A stretch of 8,011 bases of DNA from Oscillospiraceae bacterium (GCA_016296235.1 JAEDJR010000088.1:1-8011); one strand, 5' to 3'. Counted from the stretch's first letter, positions 1-6,019 are shown. Notes: generated from the sequence alone by a model not told the origin. A program made the numbers and translations.

Positions 1-12
1 CTTATAATTCAT
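1..12 (-). CDS. Start of the gene downstream of the solute-binding protein (partial, four codons)
   Basis: Reading the minus strand, an ATG at 12-10 is followed by codons for Met-Asn-Tyr-Lys before the window ends. A strong ribosome site (AAAGGAG) sits just before it, at about 17-23. The gap from the TAA of the lipoprotein gene is only 24 bases and contains no terminator, so the two are probably co-transcribed. A permease or another transport component would be a natural guess, but four residues give no support for any function. Confidence 0.6.
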
Positions 13-36
13 GATATCTCCTTTCGGGTTTTGCGT

Positions 37-2502
37 TTAGCCCTGCTCATAGATGTACAGATTTACACGATTCTGGATCAGCTTTGCCGTTTCCTCCGCT
101 GTTTTCTGACCGGCAAAGAAGGCCTCGCATTCCTGGCCAATGATATCGCTGATGGCCTGATTGTAGGAATTCATCCGGTCCGTCTTCTCATAGACGGCCA
201 TGAAGCGGTCATATTCCTCCTGGGTCATCTCGTAGATCTCAATGGTCAGATCGTCGTTGACCCAGTACCAGTCCTGGGGCTGCTTGACCTGCTCGCCGGT
301 TTCCGGATCCTCGGTGTACTGCGGCGTCATGCGCTGCTTGGCATAGTTCTCAAAGGCATGGCGGTTTGTGGGGAACTCCCACATGTATTCCTTGGTCTGA
401 TAGTCCTCCGTCAGGAAGCGGCGGACAAAGCTCCAGGCTGCATCCATGTTTTTGCAGGAGGCGGAAATGGCAAGACCGCCGTACACTTGGAAGCTGCTGC
501 CGCTGCCCTCTGTGGTGGGATATCCGATATAGTTGGGCTTCCCATCTGTGATCGCGTCCATGCGCTGCACATCGTCAAAGCTGCTCAGATAGGTGTAGAG
601 AAGCATCTGCTTACCGCTGGCCAGACGGTCATAATCGCTGCCATAGGCGTCCCAGTCGAAGTTTTCATAGTCGAACTCCTGCGGGAAGCTGTTCACAAAG
701 GTCAGCAAGTCGATAAACTCCTGGCTGTCAAAGCGGCACTGCAGATTCGCCCAATCGACGAAGCTGTCAGTATTGCGGTAGACACAGGTATACATCATGT
801 CATTCTTGGTGTCCATGCCGCCGCATACCGTCGCGTCCTCGGGCAGAGAGTCCCACACATCCATCAGCTCCGCCACCGTCCAGGAATCCGCCGTTCCAAT
901 CCGGTCTGTGCGGCCGACAACGGTATTGATGGAGAACGTATCCACAATCTGGTACAGCTTCCCATCCAAAGACATCACGTCAAAGAGATGGGTCATCAGG
1001 TCGTCCCGGCTCAGCTCCGGATCCGCGTCAATCAGAGTCCAGAGATCCGCCAGAATGCCTTTGGAGCCATAGGACGCCAGAGGCAGGTTGCTGTCAACCG
1101 CAAACAAATCCGGAACCATACCGGAAAGAATTTCGGTGTTCAGCTTCTGCAGGCCAGCATTGTAGTCCTCCTCCGTGGCGTACTGGGAGTAGTCCTTGAC
1201 GACAATCCGCACCTGATCCTGGGATTTGTTGAAGTTGATAATCTCCGTGCGCAGATCCCAGTCCAGATACAGGCAGGCCAGCGTCAGCTCCTGCCGCTGG
1301 GGAAGCGTGGAGGCGTCCACCTGCTTCAGGACAATCAGACTGTATGCCGTTTTGTCGCTATCGCCGCCGTAGATGCCTTCCAGGGCATACACCGTGCCGT
1401 CCGCCTGAATCTGATAACCGTTGAGATTGCCGGAATCAACGTCGCAGTCCAGCCAGGAGAACAGCTTCGCCGGCTCATCCGTTCCCTTGCAGCCATAGAT
1501 GGTACCGTTGTTCTGGTATAAATAATCGTAGCCGTTGATGCCCGGGTAGATGTCATACGCATTGGTGTTCAGCTTGACGGCCTCTCCCGTGGTCAGCGTC
1601 TGCAGGTCGAGGGGCATCAGATAGTTGCCATCCTCCTTCCAGGCGCTGGCCTGGAGCGTCTTGCCGTCGGCGGAAATCACGGTATTGACATTCTCCAGCT
1701 CGATCATGCCTTTGGACTTGCCCTGGCTGTCGAACAGATAAATCCCACGCCAGTCCCAGCCGCAGATGGTGCCGTCATCAAGAACCATGATATTGTAAAG
1801 CGAAGCGTCCTGGGGAACCTCCAGCTGGGTGCTGTTCAACTCCTGCCCGTCCGCGCCGAAATGACGCATGGTGGTCGTCGTGCCGCCATCCATATAATAC
1901 ATGTACTTATCCTGGGTCTCCGGGTCAAAGTTTTCGGGCAAATCAAAATAATAGCTGTAGATCTGCTCCGTCACCCAGATGGTGCCGTCGCCGGCAATTC
2001 TCATACCGGTAACGTTACGGTCCCCTTCGTAGCCCTCCGGCAGTTCCGGTTTTCCGAAGGAAGACAGCTTGGTCACAGCATTGGTGTCCAGATCAATCCG
2101 GAACAGACCCATCTCGTAAACCGGAACCATCATCGGTTCCTGCGGCTCTGCGGGTTCTTCCGCTTCGGAAGTCGCCGGTACCTCCACTGCCATGTCATCT
2201 ACCATTCCATATTCATAATAGCCATAGCTGCCCTCCTCATAGGGTTCCTCCCCTACGATGCAGTTCCCCAACAGATACAGCTGGTTTTCACCGACGCAGA
2301 ATCCATTGACCCACTGAATCTGTTCCTCACCCAGATCAAGCGGAATATAGGTGGGCTGATACGCATATTTCGTTTCAGAAGAAGGCTGATCCTTGCTGCC
2401 CGGCTGTGCCGGATCCGCTTTGCCGCTGTTTTTGCTGCACCCTGCGAACAATCCAAGGGCCAGAACAAGCACCAGCGTCATGGCCAGAATTCTTTTTTTC
2501 AT
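37..2502 (-). CDS. Large solute-binding lipoprotein with N-terminal beta-propeller-like half
   Basis: Predicted membrane-anchored ABC-type substrate-binding lipoprotein of 821 residues, about twice the usual length for a family 1 binding protein. The start is the ATG at 2502, because AGGAGG (2510-2515) lies 7 bases upstream; a TTG at 2520 would overlap that site. Residues 1-22 form a lipoprotein signal (MKKR, hydrophobic core, LFAGC with Cys22), then a Ser/Asp/Gly/Pro linker. Residues about 45-400 carry a recurring strand motif of the form DGT-I/V (GDGTIWV 171, DDGTICG 242, NNGTIYG 331, ADGTVYA 367), which suggests propeller blades, with an acidic Pro/Glu insert near 107-125. Residues about 404-821 look like a solute-binding domain: SGMVPDLFAVD (460-470) and the VYGGLAIS stretch before an AAWSFVRRFL helix (673-697) are typical. 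Ligand unknown; sugar or peptide are both possible. It has its own promoter and leads into the gene at 12. Confidence 0.85.
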   Translation of the reverse strand: MKKRILAMTLVLVLALGLFAGCSKNSGKADPAQPGSKDQPSSETKYAYQPTYIPLDLGEEQIQWVNGFCVGENQLYLLGNCIVGEEPYEEGSYGYYEYGMVDDMAVEVPATSEAEEPAEPQEPMMVPVYEMGLFRIDLDTNAVTKLSSFGKPELPEGYEGDRNVTGMRIAGDGTIWVTEQIYSYYFDLPENFDPETQDKYMYYMDGGTTTTMRHFGADGQELNSTQLEVPQDASLYNIMVLDDGTICGWDWRGIYLFDSQGKSKGMIELENVNTVISADGKTLQASAWKEDGNYLMPLDLQTLTTGEAVKLNTNAYDIYPGINGYDYLYQNNGTIYGCKGTDEPAKLFSWLDCDVDSGNLNGYQIQADGTVYALEGIYGGDSDKTAYSLIVLKQVDASTLPQRQELTLACLYLDWDLRTEIINFNKSQDQVRIVVKDYSQYATEEDYNAGLQKLNTEILSGMVPDLFAVDSNLPLASYGSKGILADLWTLIDADPELSRDDLMTHLFDVMSLDGKLYQIVDTFSINTVVGRTDRIGTADSWTVAELMDVWDSLPEDATVCGGMDTKNDMMYTCVYRNTDSFVDWANLQCRFDSQEFIDLLTFVNSFPQEFDYENFDWDAYGSDYDRLASGKQMLLYTYLSSFDDVQRMDAITDGKPNYIGYPTTEGSGSSFQVYGGLAISASCKNMDAAWSFVRRFLTEDYQTKEYMWEFPTNRHAFENYAKQRMTPQYTEDPETGEQVKQPQDWYWVNDDLTIEIYEMTQEEYDRFMAVYEKTDRMNSYNQAISDIIGQECEAFFAGQKTAEETAKLIQNRVNLYIYEQG

Positions 2503-2544
2503 GAGGTTTCCTCCTGACAATCACAGTTTTCTGTTCTTAACTGT

Positions 2545-2572
2545 ATTATAAAGCTTCATACGCTTATGTCAA
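2545..2572 (-). promoter_or_regulatory. Sigma-A promoter of the solute-binding lipoprotein gene
   Basis: On the minus strand, TTGACA (2572-2567) and TATAAT (2550-2545) are both perfect consensus hexamers separated by 16 bases. Transcription would start near 2538, giving a leader of about 36 bases that ends in AGGAGG. A short inverted repeat (ACAGTT 2523-2528 and AACTGT 2539-2544) spans the expected start site and could be a leader hairpin or operator half-sites. Confidence 0.85.
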
Positions 2573-2586
2573 CAACAAAAGCGTAT
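2558..2586. promoter_or_regulatory. 8-bp inverted repeat flanking the -35 box (candidate operator)
   Basis: ATACGCTT (2558-2565) and AAGCGTAT (2579-2586) are exact reverse complements, 13 bases apart. The -35 hexamer of the lipoprotein promoter lies between them. A dimeric regulator bound here would cover the -35 element, so repression is the simpler reading. The binding protein cannot be identified from sequence. Confidence 0.4.
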
Positions 2587-2739
2587 CAAACTGCACACAA
2601 CTATATAGACGCATTTCAGAGGAAAATGGTTCCATCCTTTCCGAAAAAAACCTTCGTGTTTCTAAACTATAGCAAAACTTGCTTTAAGAAACCACAGTGC
2701 AATTTCTTAAGAAATCCTTATCCCGCTTGCTGCCGCCTC
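2587..2739. other. Divergent intergenic region with small palindromes
   Basis: AT-rich DNA between the lipoprotein promoter and the pfkA promoter; I see no gene. It holds AGCAA-AAC-TTGCT (2671-2683) and a perfect 12-bp palindrome TTTCTTAAGAAA (2703-2714). The octamer TTAAGAAA occurs at 2684-2691 and again at 2707-2714, 23 bases apart, which is compatible with regulator sites on one face of the helix upstream of pfkA. Simple AT-richness could also produce these. Confidence 0.3.
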
Positions 2740-2768
2740 TTTACAAGAACGCAAAAAAGAACTAAAAT
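2740..2768 (+). promoter_or_regulatory. Sigma-A promoter of pfkA
   Basis: TTTACA (2740-2745) and TAAAAT (2763-2768) each match the consensus at five of six positions, with the optimal 17-base spacer. The start site would fall near 2775, leaving a short leader of about 25 bases before the ATG at 2800. The ribosome site is a modest AGAAGTGA (2789-2796). Confidence 0.65.
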
Positions 2769-2772
2769 AAAC

Positions 2773-2786
2773 TCGAAAATTTTCGA
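2773..2786. promoter_or_regulatory. 14-bp perfect palindrome at the pfkA transcription start (candidate operator)
   Basis: TCGAAAATTTTCGA is a perfect palindrome lying 4 bases after the -10 box, across the predicted transcription start and ahead of the ribosome site. In this position a bound dimer would block transcription. As RNA it is too short in its loop to be a normal hairpin, so a DNA operator is the more likely role. No specific regulator is claimed. Confidence 0.4.
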
Positions 2787-2799
2787 AAGAAGTGATTCT

Positions 2800-3777
2800 A
2801 TGGAAAACGCCGTCAAACGCATTGGCGTTCTGACCAGCGGCGGCGACGCCCCCGGTATGAACGCCGCCATCCGCGCCGTTGTGCGCGCCTGCCTCTATCG
2901 CGGGATTGAATGCGTCGGAATCCGCCGGGGCTACAACGGCCTGATTAACGGAGACATTCTGCGCATGGACGCCGGCAATGTCTCCCACATTATCAATCGC
3001 GGCGGCACCATTCTCTATACCGCCCGCAGCGATGAGTTCCGCACTCCCGCCGGACAGGAACGGGCCGCCGGTACCTGCAAGCTGCTGGGACTGGACGGCA
3101 TTGTCGCCATCGGCGGCGATGGTACCTTCCGCGGTGCCGAAGCGCTCTCGAAGCATGGGATTTCCGTCGTTGGCGTCCCTGCCACCATTGACAACGATAT
3201 CGTCTGCACCGACTACACCATCGGCTTTGACACTGCTTCCAACACCGCAGTGGACGCCATCGACCGGCTGCGGGATACCATGCAGTCTCATGAGCGCTGC
3301 TCCGTCGTGGAGGTGATGGGCCGGAACGCGGGACATCTGGCTTTGTATGTCGGTCTGGCCGTGGGCGCAACTGCCGTTCTGATGCCGGAAGTCCCTGTGG
3401 ATTTCAATCAGGACGTCGTCGAAAAAATCCGCCGCGCACGGCTCAACGGGAAAACCCACTATATGATCGTCGTGGCCGAAGGCGCAGGAAGCGCCATGAA
3501 AATCGGCGAACAGATCAAAGAGATTCTGGGTCTGGATCCCAGAGTTACAATCCTGGGCCACATCCAGCGCGGCGGCACCCCCTCTGCCCGCGACCGGGTC
3601 ATGGCCACGCGGATGGGCTATTCCGCCGTGGAGGTTCTGGCCTCCGGAAAAACCAACCGCGTCATCTGCGCCAAGCACGGCGACATGGTCGATGTGGACA
3701 TTGAAGAGGGACTCTCCCAGAAAAAAGGCCTGAATCCCCAGCAATTGGCTGCCCTGCAGGCCATGACAGGACTGTAA
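2800..3777 (+). CDS. pfkA: ATP-dependent 6-phosphofructokinase
   Basis: Cytoplasmic glycolytic enzyme that phosphorylates fructose 6-phosphate to fructose 1,6-bisphosphate using ATP. The protein has 325 residues, the usual length for bacterial PfkA. The N-terminal nucleotide motif LTSGGDAPGMNAAIR spans 11-25, GGDGT is at 105-109, the catalytic TIDND is at 129-133 (Asp131 corresponds to E. coli Asp127), MGRNAG is at 173-178, and the family signature GHIQRGG is at 253-259. Gly108 after Asp107 fits ATP rather than pyrophosphate use, where Asp is usual. The residue before TIDND is Ala128, where most PfkA enzymes have Gly and pyrophosphate enzymes have Lys. The ATG at 2800 is chosen over upstream in-frame codons because it matches family N-termini and follows AGAAGTGA. 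The gene is monocistronic, with its own promoter and terminator. Confidence 0.97.
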   Translation: MENAVKRIGVLTSGGDAPGMNAAIRAVVRACLYRGIECVGIRRGYNGLINGDILRMDAGNVSHIINRGGTILYTARSDEFRTPAGQERAAGTCKLLGLDGIVAIGGDGTFRGAEALSKHGISVVGVPATIDNDIVCTDYTIGFDTASNTAVDAIDRLRDTMQSHERCSVVEVMGRNAGHLALYVGLAVGATAVLMPEVPVDFNQDVVEKIRRARLNGKTHYMIVVAEGAGSAMKIGEQIKEILGLDPRVTILGHIQRGGTPSARDRVMATRMGYSAVEVLASGKTNRVICAKHGDMVDVDIEEGLSQKKGLNPQQLAALQAMTGL

Positions 3778-3792
3778 TCGTTCATACCAAAC

Positions 3793-3830
3793 AAAACCAC
3801 CGTCTGCGGTTTTCCGCAGACGGTGGTTTT
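3793..3830. terminator. Bidirectional rho-independent terminator between pfkA and xerD
   Basis: A perfect 17-bp stem (3793-3809 with 3814-3830) closes a TTTT loop. The GC-rich core is flanked by A4 on one side and T4 on the other, so it can end transcription from both directions. It lies 15 bases after the pfkA stop and 10 bases after the xerD stop, exactly where a shared terminator of convergent genes belongs. Confidence 0.93.
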
Positions 3831-3840
3831 ATATTTCCGA

Positions 3841-4725
3841 TTATATAGCCCGGGGATGATATTTATTGTAGACAGATTTCAGGTTCTGCTTGACCAGTTG
3901 GGCATAAATCTGCGTGGAGGAAATGTCACTGTGTCCCAGCATTTCCTGGATGGAGCGCAGATCCGCGCCGTTTTCCAGCAGATGGGCCGCAAAGCTGTGC
4001 CGCAGGGTGTGCGGTGTGATGTCTTTTTTGATCTGGGCCTTCTCCTGATAGAACTTGATGATCTTCCAGAAGCCCTGCCGGGACATCCGCTCACCGGACA
4101 CATTGACAAACAAGGACTGCTCCCGGGCATCGGCGATCATCTTCGGGCGGATTTTTTCAATGTAGTCGCCAAGGGCTTTGATGGCCGCCGGATACAGAGG
4201 AATGATGCGGACCTTGTTGCCGGAGGCGCACTTGATGAAGCCGCCGGGCAGATTGACATCCCCCACATCGAGGTTAATCAGCTCGCTGACCCGAATGCCC
4301 GTTGCATAGAGCAGCTCCAGCATGGCTTTATCCCGGAAGCCCTTGAGATCCGTACATTTCGGCTGGTCCAGCAGCAGCTCCACTTCCTTGCCGGTCAGAA
4401 TCTGAGGCAGCTTCTTCTCTGCCTTCTCCACGTGGATATTGAACACCGGATTGGTATCCAGCGCGCCCTCCGACACAGCAAAGGCAAAGAAGCTCTTCAG
4501 AGAGGCCAGGGATCTGGAGACCGTTGCGGCAGATTTTCCTTTCTCCTGAAGCGCAGTCATATAATCGCCGATCACGTCCCGGTCAACGTCTTCGATTTGC
4601 AGGTTCTGCTCCTGCAAATAAGCCGCGAACTGATGCAGATCCCGCATATAGGACGCCACGGTATTGACTGAGGCATGCTTCACCTGAATCAGGTTGTTCT
4701 CATATTCTTCCAACAACTCCATCAT
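3841..4725 (-). CDS. xerD: Site-specific tyrosine recombinase, XerD type
   Basis: Predicted Xer recombinase of 294 residues, the normal length for XerC/XerD, which resolve chromosome dimers by strand exchange at dif. Residues about 1-90 are the SAM-like core-binding domain; about 107-290 are the catalytic domain. The full catalytic set is visible: Arg145 (ATGIR), Lys171 (SGNKVR), His239 and Arg242 (HTLRH), His265 (LGHSD) and the nucleophile Tyr274 (TQIY). The C-terminus ends with HPRA, as in many XerD proteins. The start is the ATG at 4725: GAGGA (4733-4737) is 7 bases upstream and the ATG overlaps the TGA of the preceding membrane-protein gene as ATGA, so translation is probably coupled. A longer open frame to 5022 only overlaps the upstream gene. 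XerC or a mobile-element integrase are alternatives, but length, motifs and context favour XerD. Confidence 0.9.
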   Translation of the reverse strand: MMELLEEYENNLIQVKHASVNTVASYMRDLHQFAAYLQEQNLQIEDVDRDVIGDYMTALQEKGKSAATVSRSLASLKSFFAFAVSEGALDTNPVFNIHVEKAEKKLPQILTGKEVELLLDQPKCTDLKGFRDKAMLELLYATGIRVSELINLDVGDVNLPGGFIKCASGNKVRIIPLYPAAIKALGDYIEKIRPKMIADAREQSLFVNVSGERMSRQGFWKIIKFYQEKAQIKKDITPHTLRHSFAAHLLENGADLRSIQEMLGHSDISSTQIYAQLVKQNLKSVYNKYHPRAI

Positions 4726-5168
4726 AGCTTTATCCTCGCATCGAACATTTTTTCTCTCTGATCCGCCGGGCAATTCCGGTAATACGCCCAGCGGCAGACC
4801 GCAAAGAACAGCGGCATCAATATAATCCCGCGCATGAGCAGCGGCGTCAGCGAACACCCCGCTGCCCAGACGGCGGCAGCTGCATATGCGGTCAAAGCAC
4901 CGCGCAGCACAATCAACCATACAATCAGCCGGTTTCCGCAGGAGAGCATTCCGGCTGCTGCGGCCAAAAGAAGCGGCCTGCAGAATGAAAAGAGCACGTT
5001 CCACCCGTCCGGCGTTTCGCAAAACAGCGCAGCGCTGTATCGCCGCACCCAGCCGTCATTTGCTCCCGCCAGAAACCGGAACAGCAAAACGCCACATATT
5101 GTGCCCAAAAAGTAGCAAAGCAAAAAAAGAATACAAAATACGGATTTCTTGCATCGGCTCAGCAGCAT
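4722..5168 (-). CDS. Small four-helix membrane protein, possibly SpoIIM-like
   Basis: A 148-residue integral membrane protein of uncertain function. Predicted helices lie near residues 10-33, 58-76, 81-103 and 109-130, with Arg/Lys-rich ends (SRCKK at 4-8; QREK at 137-140). The length, helix layout, an LRG motif inside the third helix and a position directly before xerD recall stage II sporulation protein M, whose gene lies near xerD in Bacillus subtilis. However, it is shorter than typical SpoIIM and lacks motifs I could call diagnostic, so the link is tentative. The start is the ATG at 5168, 6 bases after GGGAGGAG (5175-5182); an ATG at 5174 would touch the ribosome site. Its TGA overlaps the xerD ATG (ATGA). 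Cysteines are unusually frequent (nine in total). Confidence 0.8.
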   Translation of the reverse strand: MLLSRCKKSVFCILFLLCYFLGTICGVLLFRFLAGANDGWVRRYSAALFCETPDGWNVLFSFCRPLLLAAAAGMLSCGNRLIVWLIVLRGALTAYAAAAVWAAGCSLTPLLMRGIILMPLFFAVCRWAYYRNCPADQREKMFDARIKL

Positions 5169-5195
5169 GTACATCTCCTCCCTGGGAAATTCTAT

Positions 5196-5259
5196 GCCGC
5201 AGCCAGGAAAACAAGCACCGGCCGCAGGATTCTCGTCCAGATTATTTATACCTGCGGCC
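5196..5259 (-). promoter_or_regulatory. Leader hairpin with alternative pairing, upstream of the membrane protein-xerD operon
   Basis: In the minus-strand leader, GGCCGCAGG (5259-5251) pairs perfectly with CCTGCGGCC (5228-5220), closing a 22-base loop. A second copy of CTGCGGC at 5202-5196 could pair with the same upstream strand. That second copy lies in the loop of a small CCTGG/CCAGG hairpin (5207-5203 with 5185-5181) abutting the ribosome site. The two pairings exclude each other, so a switch affecting translation is possible. There is no known riboswitch match. Confidence 0.4.
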
Positions 5260-5276
5260 TTTTGGAAGATGAAGAT

Positions 5277-5305
5277 AATATAGCTTAATTTCAAAGGAAT
5301 TTCAA
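5277..5305 (-). promoter_or_regulatory. Candidate promoter of the membrane protein-xerD operon
   Basis: On the minus strand, TTGAAA (5305-5300) and TATATT (5282-5277) each match consensus at five of six positions with a 17-base spacer. The start site would be near 5270, placing the leader hairpin almost at the 5' end of the transcript. A second, weaker candidate lies upstream: a perfect TTGACA (5337-5332) with a poor TTAAAT (5314-5309). Confidence 0.55.
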
Positions 5306-5336
5306 GGAATTTAAGCAAACTCAGAAATTTTTGTCA

Positions 5337-5375
5337 ATTATGCCAAAATATTATGTAAATTGCATTATGTTAACT
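5337..5375 (+). repeat. Three ATTATG repeats, two matching the XerD half-site of dif
   Basis: ATTATG occurs at 5337-5342, 5350-5355 and 5364-5369, at steps of 13 and 14 bases. After the second copy the sequence TTATGTAAATT (5351-5361) matches the XerD arm of B. subtilis dif (TTATGTAAACT) at 10 of 11 positions. After the third, TTATGTTAACT (5365-5375) matches the E. coli arm (TTATGTTAAAT) at 10 of 11. No good XerC arm is visible at the expected 6-base spacing, so this is not called a complete dif. Regulator sites or AT-rich coincidence are alternatives. Confidence 0.35.
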
Positions 5376-5476
5376 TCGTAACTGTATGATGTCCTTACGT
5401 AAACTTGGGGCTATCACCGCACCACATCTGGTGCTAAATCGGGGTTCTGATCGCCAAATCTTGATTTTGCATGAAT
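5376..5476. other. Intergenic stretch with imperfect stem-loop, no gene seen
   Basis: Part of a 374-base gap between genes. It contains the perfect inverted repeat GCACCA-CATC-TGGTGC (5419-5434), enclosed by weaker complementarity of GGC-t-ATCA (5409-5416) with TGAT-c-GCC (5448-5455). This could be a small structured RNA on either strand. A plus-strand open frame starts at 5386 but runs on antisense through the next gene and shows no domain or ribosome site, so I do not call a CDS. Confidence 0.3.
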
Positions 5477-5531
5477 TCCTGCATAATTTGTGGTTAGGTA
5501 AATCATATTTACCCTTCCAAAATATGCAGGA
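5477..5531. repeat. 55-bp nested imperfect palindrome
   Basis: The outer arms TCCTGCATA (5477-5485) and TATGCAGGA (5523-5531) pair perfectly over 9 bp. After one mismatch TTTG (5487-5490) pairs with CAAA (5518-5521), and the centre is GGTAAAT-CAT-ATTTACC (5497-5513), a perfect 7-bp hairpin. It lies directly downstream of the small membrane gene that ends at 5543. Neither strand has the T-run of a rho-independent terminator, so a processing site, operator or miniature-element remnant remain possible. Confidence 0.5.
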
Positions 5532-5542
5532 CTTCTTTCATA

Positions 5543-5929
5543 TTACCGGCGGCGCGTCTTTTTCCGGCTGGCCAGCAGCCCTGCCGCCGCAGAGGCCGCC
5601 CATGGTATCGCAAAACGCCAGTCCCACAAGAGCGGATCACCGGGAAAGCAAATTGCTTTTCCAAACAGGCACAGCAGAACTGCCAACGCCGCAACTGCCA
5701 GGCTCACCGGCAGTCTGCTCTGCGGAACAGACCGTGCCGTCAGAAAGCAAGCCCCAAACAGGCACAAGCCAAAACACACCGGCGCCGCAGCGACGCCCGC
5801 CGTCAGAGGCAGCAGCTCTCCGGAAACCAACATTGCCAGCAGGCCGCAAACCAGCGCGGCCGCTCCGATCGCTCCCAGCGCCCCAAGCCCGATTCTTTTT
5901 CCCGCGTCCATCCAATTCATATGTTTCAT
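5543..5929 (-). CDS. Small membrane protein resembling the TIGR04086 family
   Basis: A 128-residue integral membrane protein with four predicted helices near residues 13-36, 40-65, 72-94 and 104-120, and a strongly basic tail (RKKTRRR) that should lie in the cytoplasm. The pattern of a Gly-rich first helix, an FxxAR-like motif after the second (FLTAR, 62-66) and this length resemble the TIGR04086 membrane family common in Clostridia; the molecular role of that family is unknown to me. The start is the ATG at 5929, 5 bases after GGAGG (5935-5939). A GTG at 5947 lacks a ribosome site and the ATG at 5920 is too far away. It begins 42 bases after the upstream operon's terminator. No clear promoter is visible, so it may depend on read-through. 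Confidence 0.75.
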   Translation of the reverse strand: MKHMNWMDAGKRIGLGALGAIGAAALVCGLLAMLVSGELLPLTAGVAAAPVCFGLCLFGACFLTARSVPQSRLPVSLAVAALAVLLCLFGKAICFPGDPLLWDWRFAIPWAASAAAGLLASRKKTRRR

Positions 5930-5971
5930 TCTCCCCTCCCCTTTCACTGCAGTCTATGCGCGAGGCGGCAG

Positions 5972-6019
5972 AAATAAAACAAGGGGAGCCGACGCTGCAT
6001 CAACACAGCACCGGCTCCC
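5972..6019 (-). terminator. Rho-independent terminator of the PTS IIC-hydrolase operon
   Basis: On the minus strand a 14-bp stem (6019-6006 with 5997-5984, including two G-U pairs) closes an 8-base loop and is followed by the T-rich tract CTTGTTTTATTT (5983-5972). It begins 25 bases after the stop codon of the hydrolase gene, ending that operon before the small membrane gene. Confidence 0.88.

Noticed and set aside
31..1521. Long plus-strand open frame opposite the solute-binding protein gene
   Set aside because: It lies wholly antisense to a well-supported lipoprotein gene. It has no recognisable domain, and long antisense open frames are common in GC-rich coding DNA.
2707..3744. Minus-strand open frame of 345 codons opposite pfkA
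   Set aside because: pfkA is certain from its motifs. The antisense product is low-complexity His/Gly/Ala/Asp-rich, typical of a frame shadow.
3823..4671. Plus-strand open frame opposite xerD
   Set aside because: It is antisense to a recombinase with a complete catalytic set, and its start lies inside the shared terminator stem.
5334..5361. Complete 28-bp dif site
   Set aside because: The XerD arm is good, but the 11 bases expected for the XerC arm match known dif arms at only two positions, so I report half-sites only.
5477..5531. Rho-independent terminator for the small membrane gene
   Set aside because: The stem is AT-rich in its centre and neither side is followed by a run of T residues in the direction of transcription.
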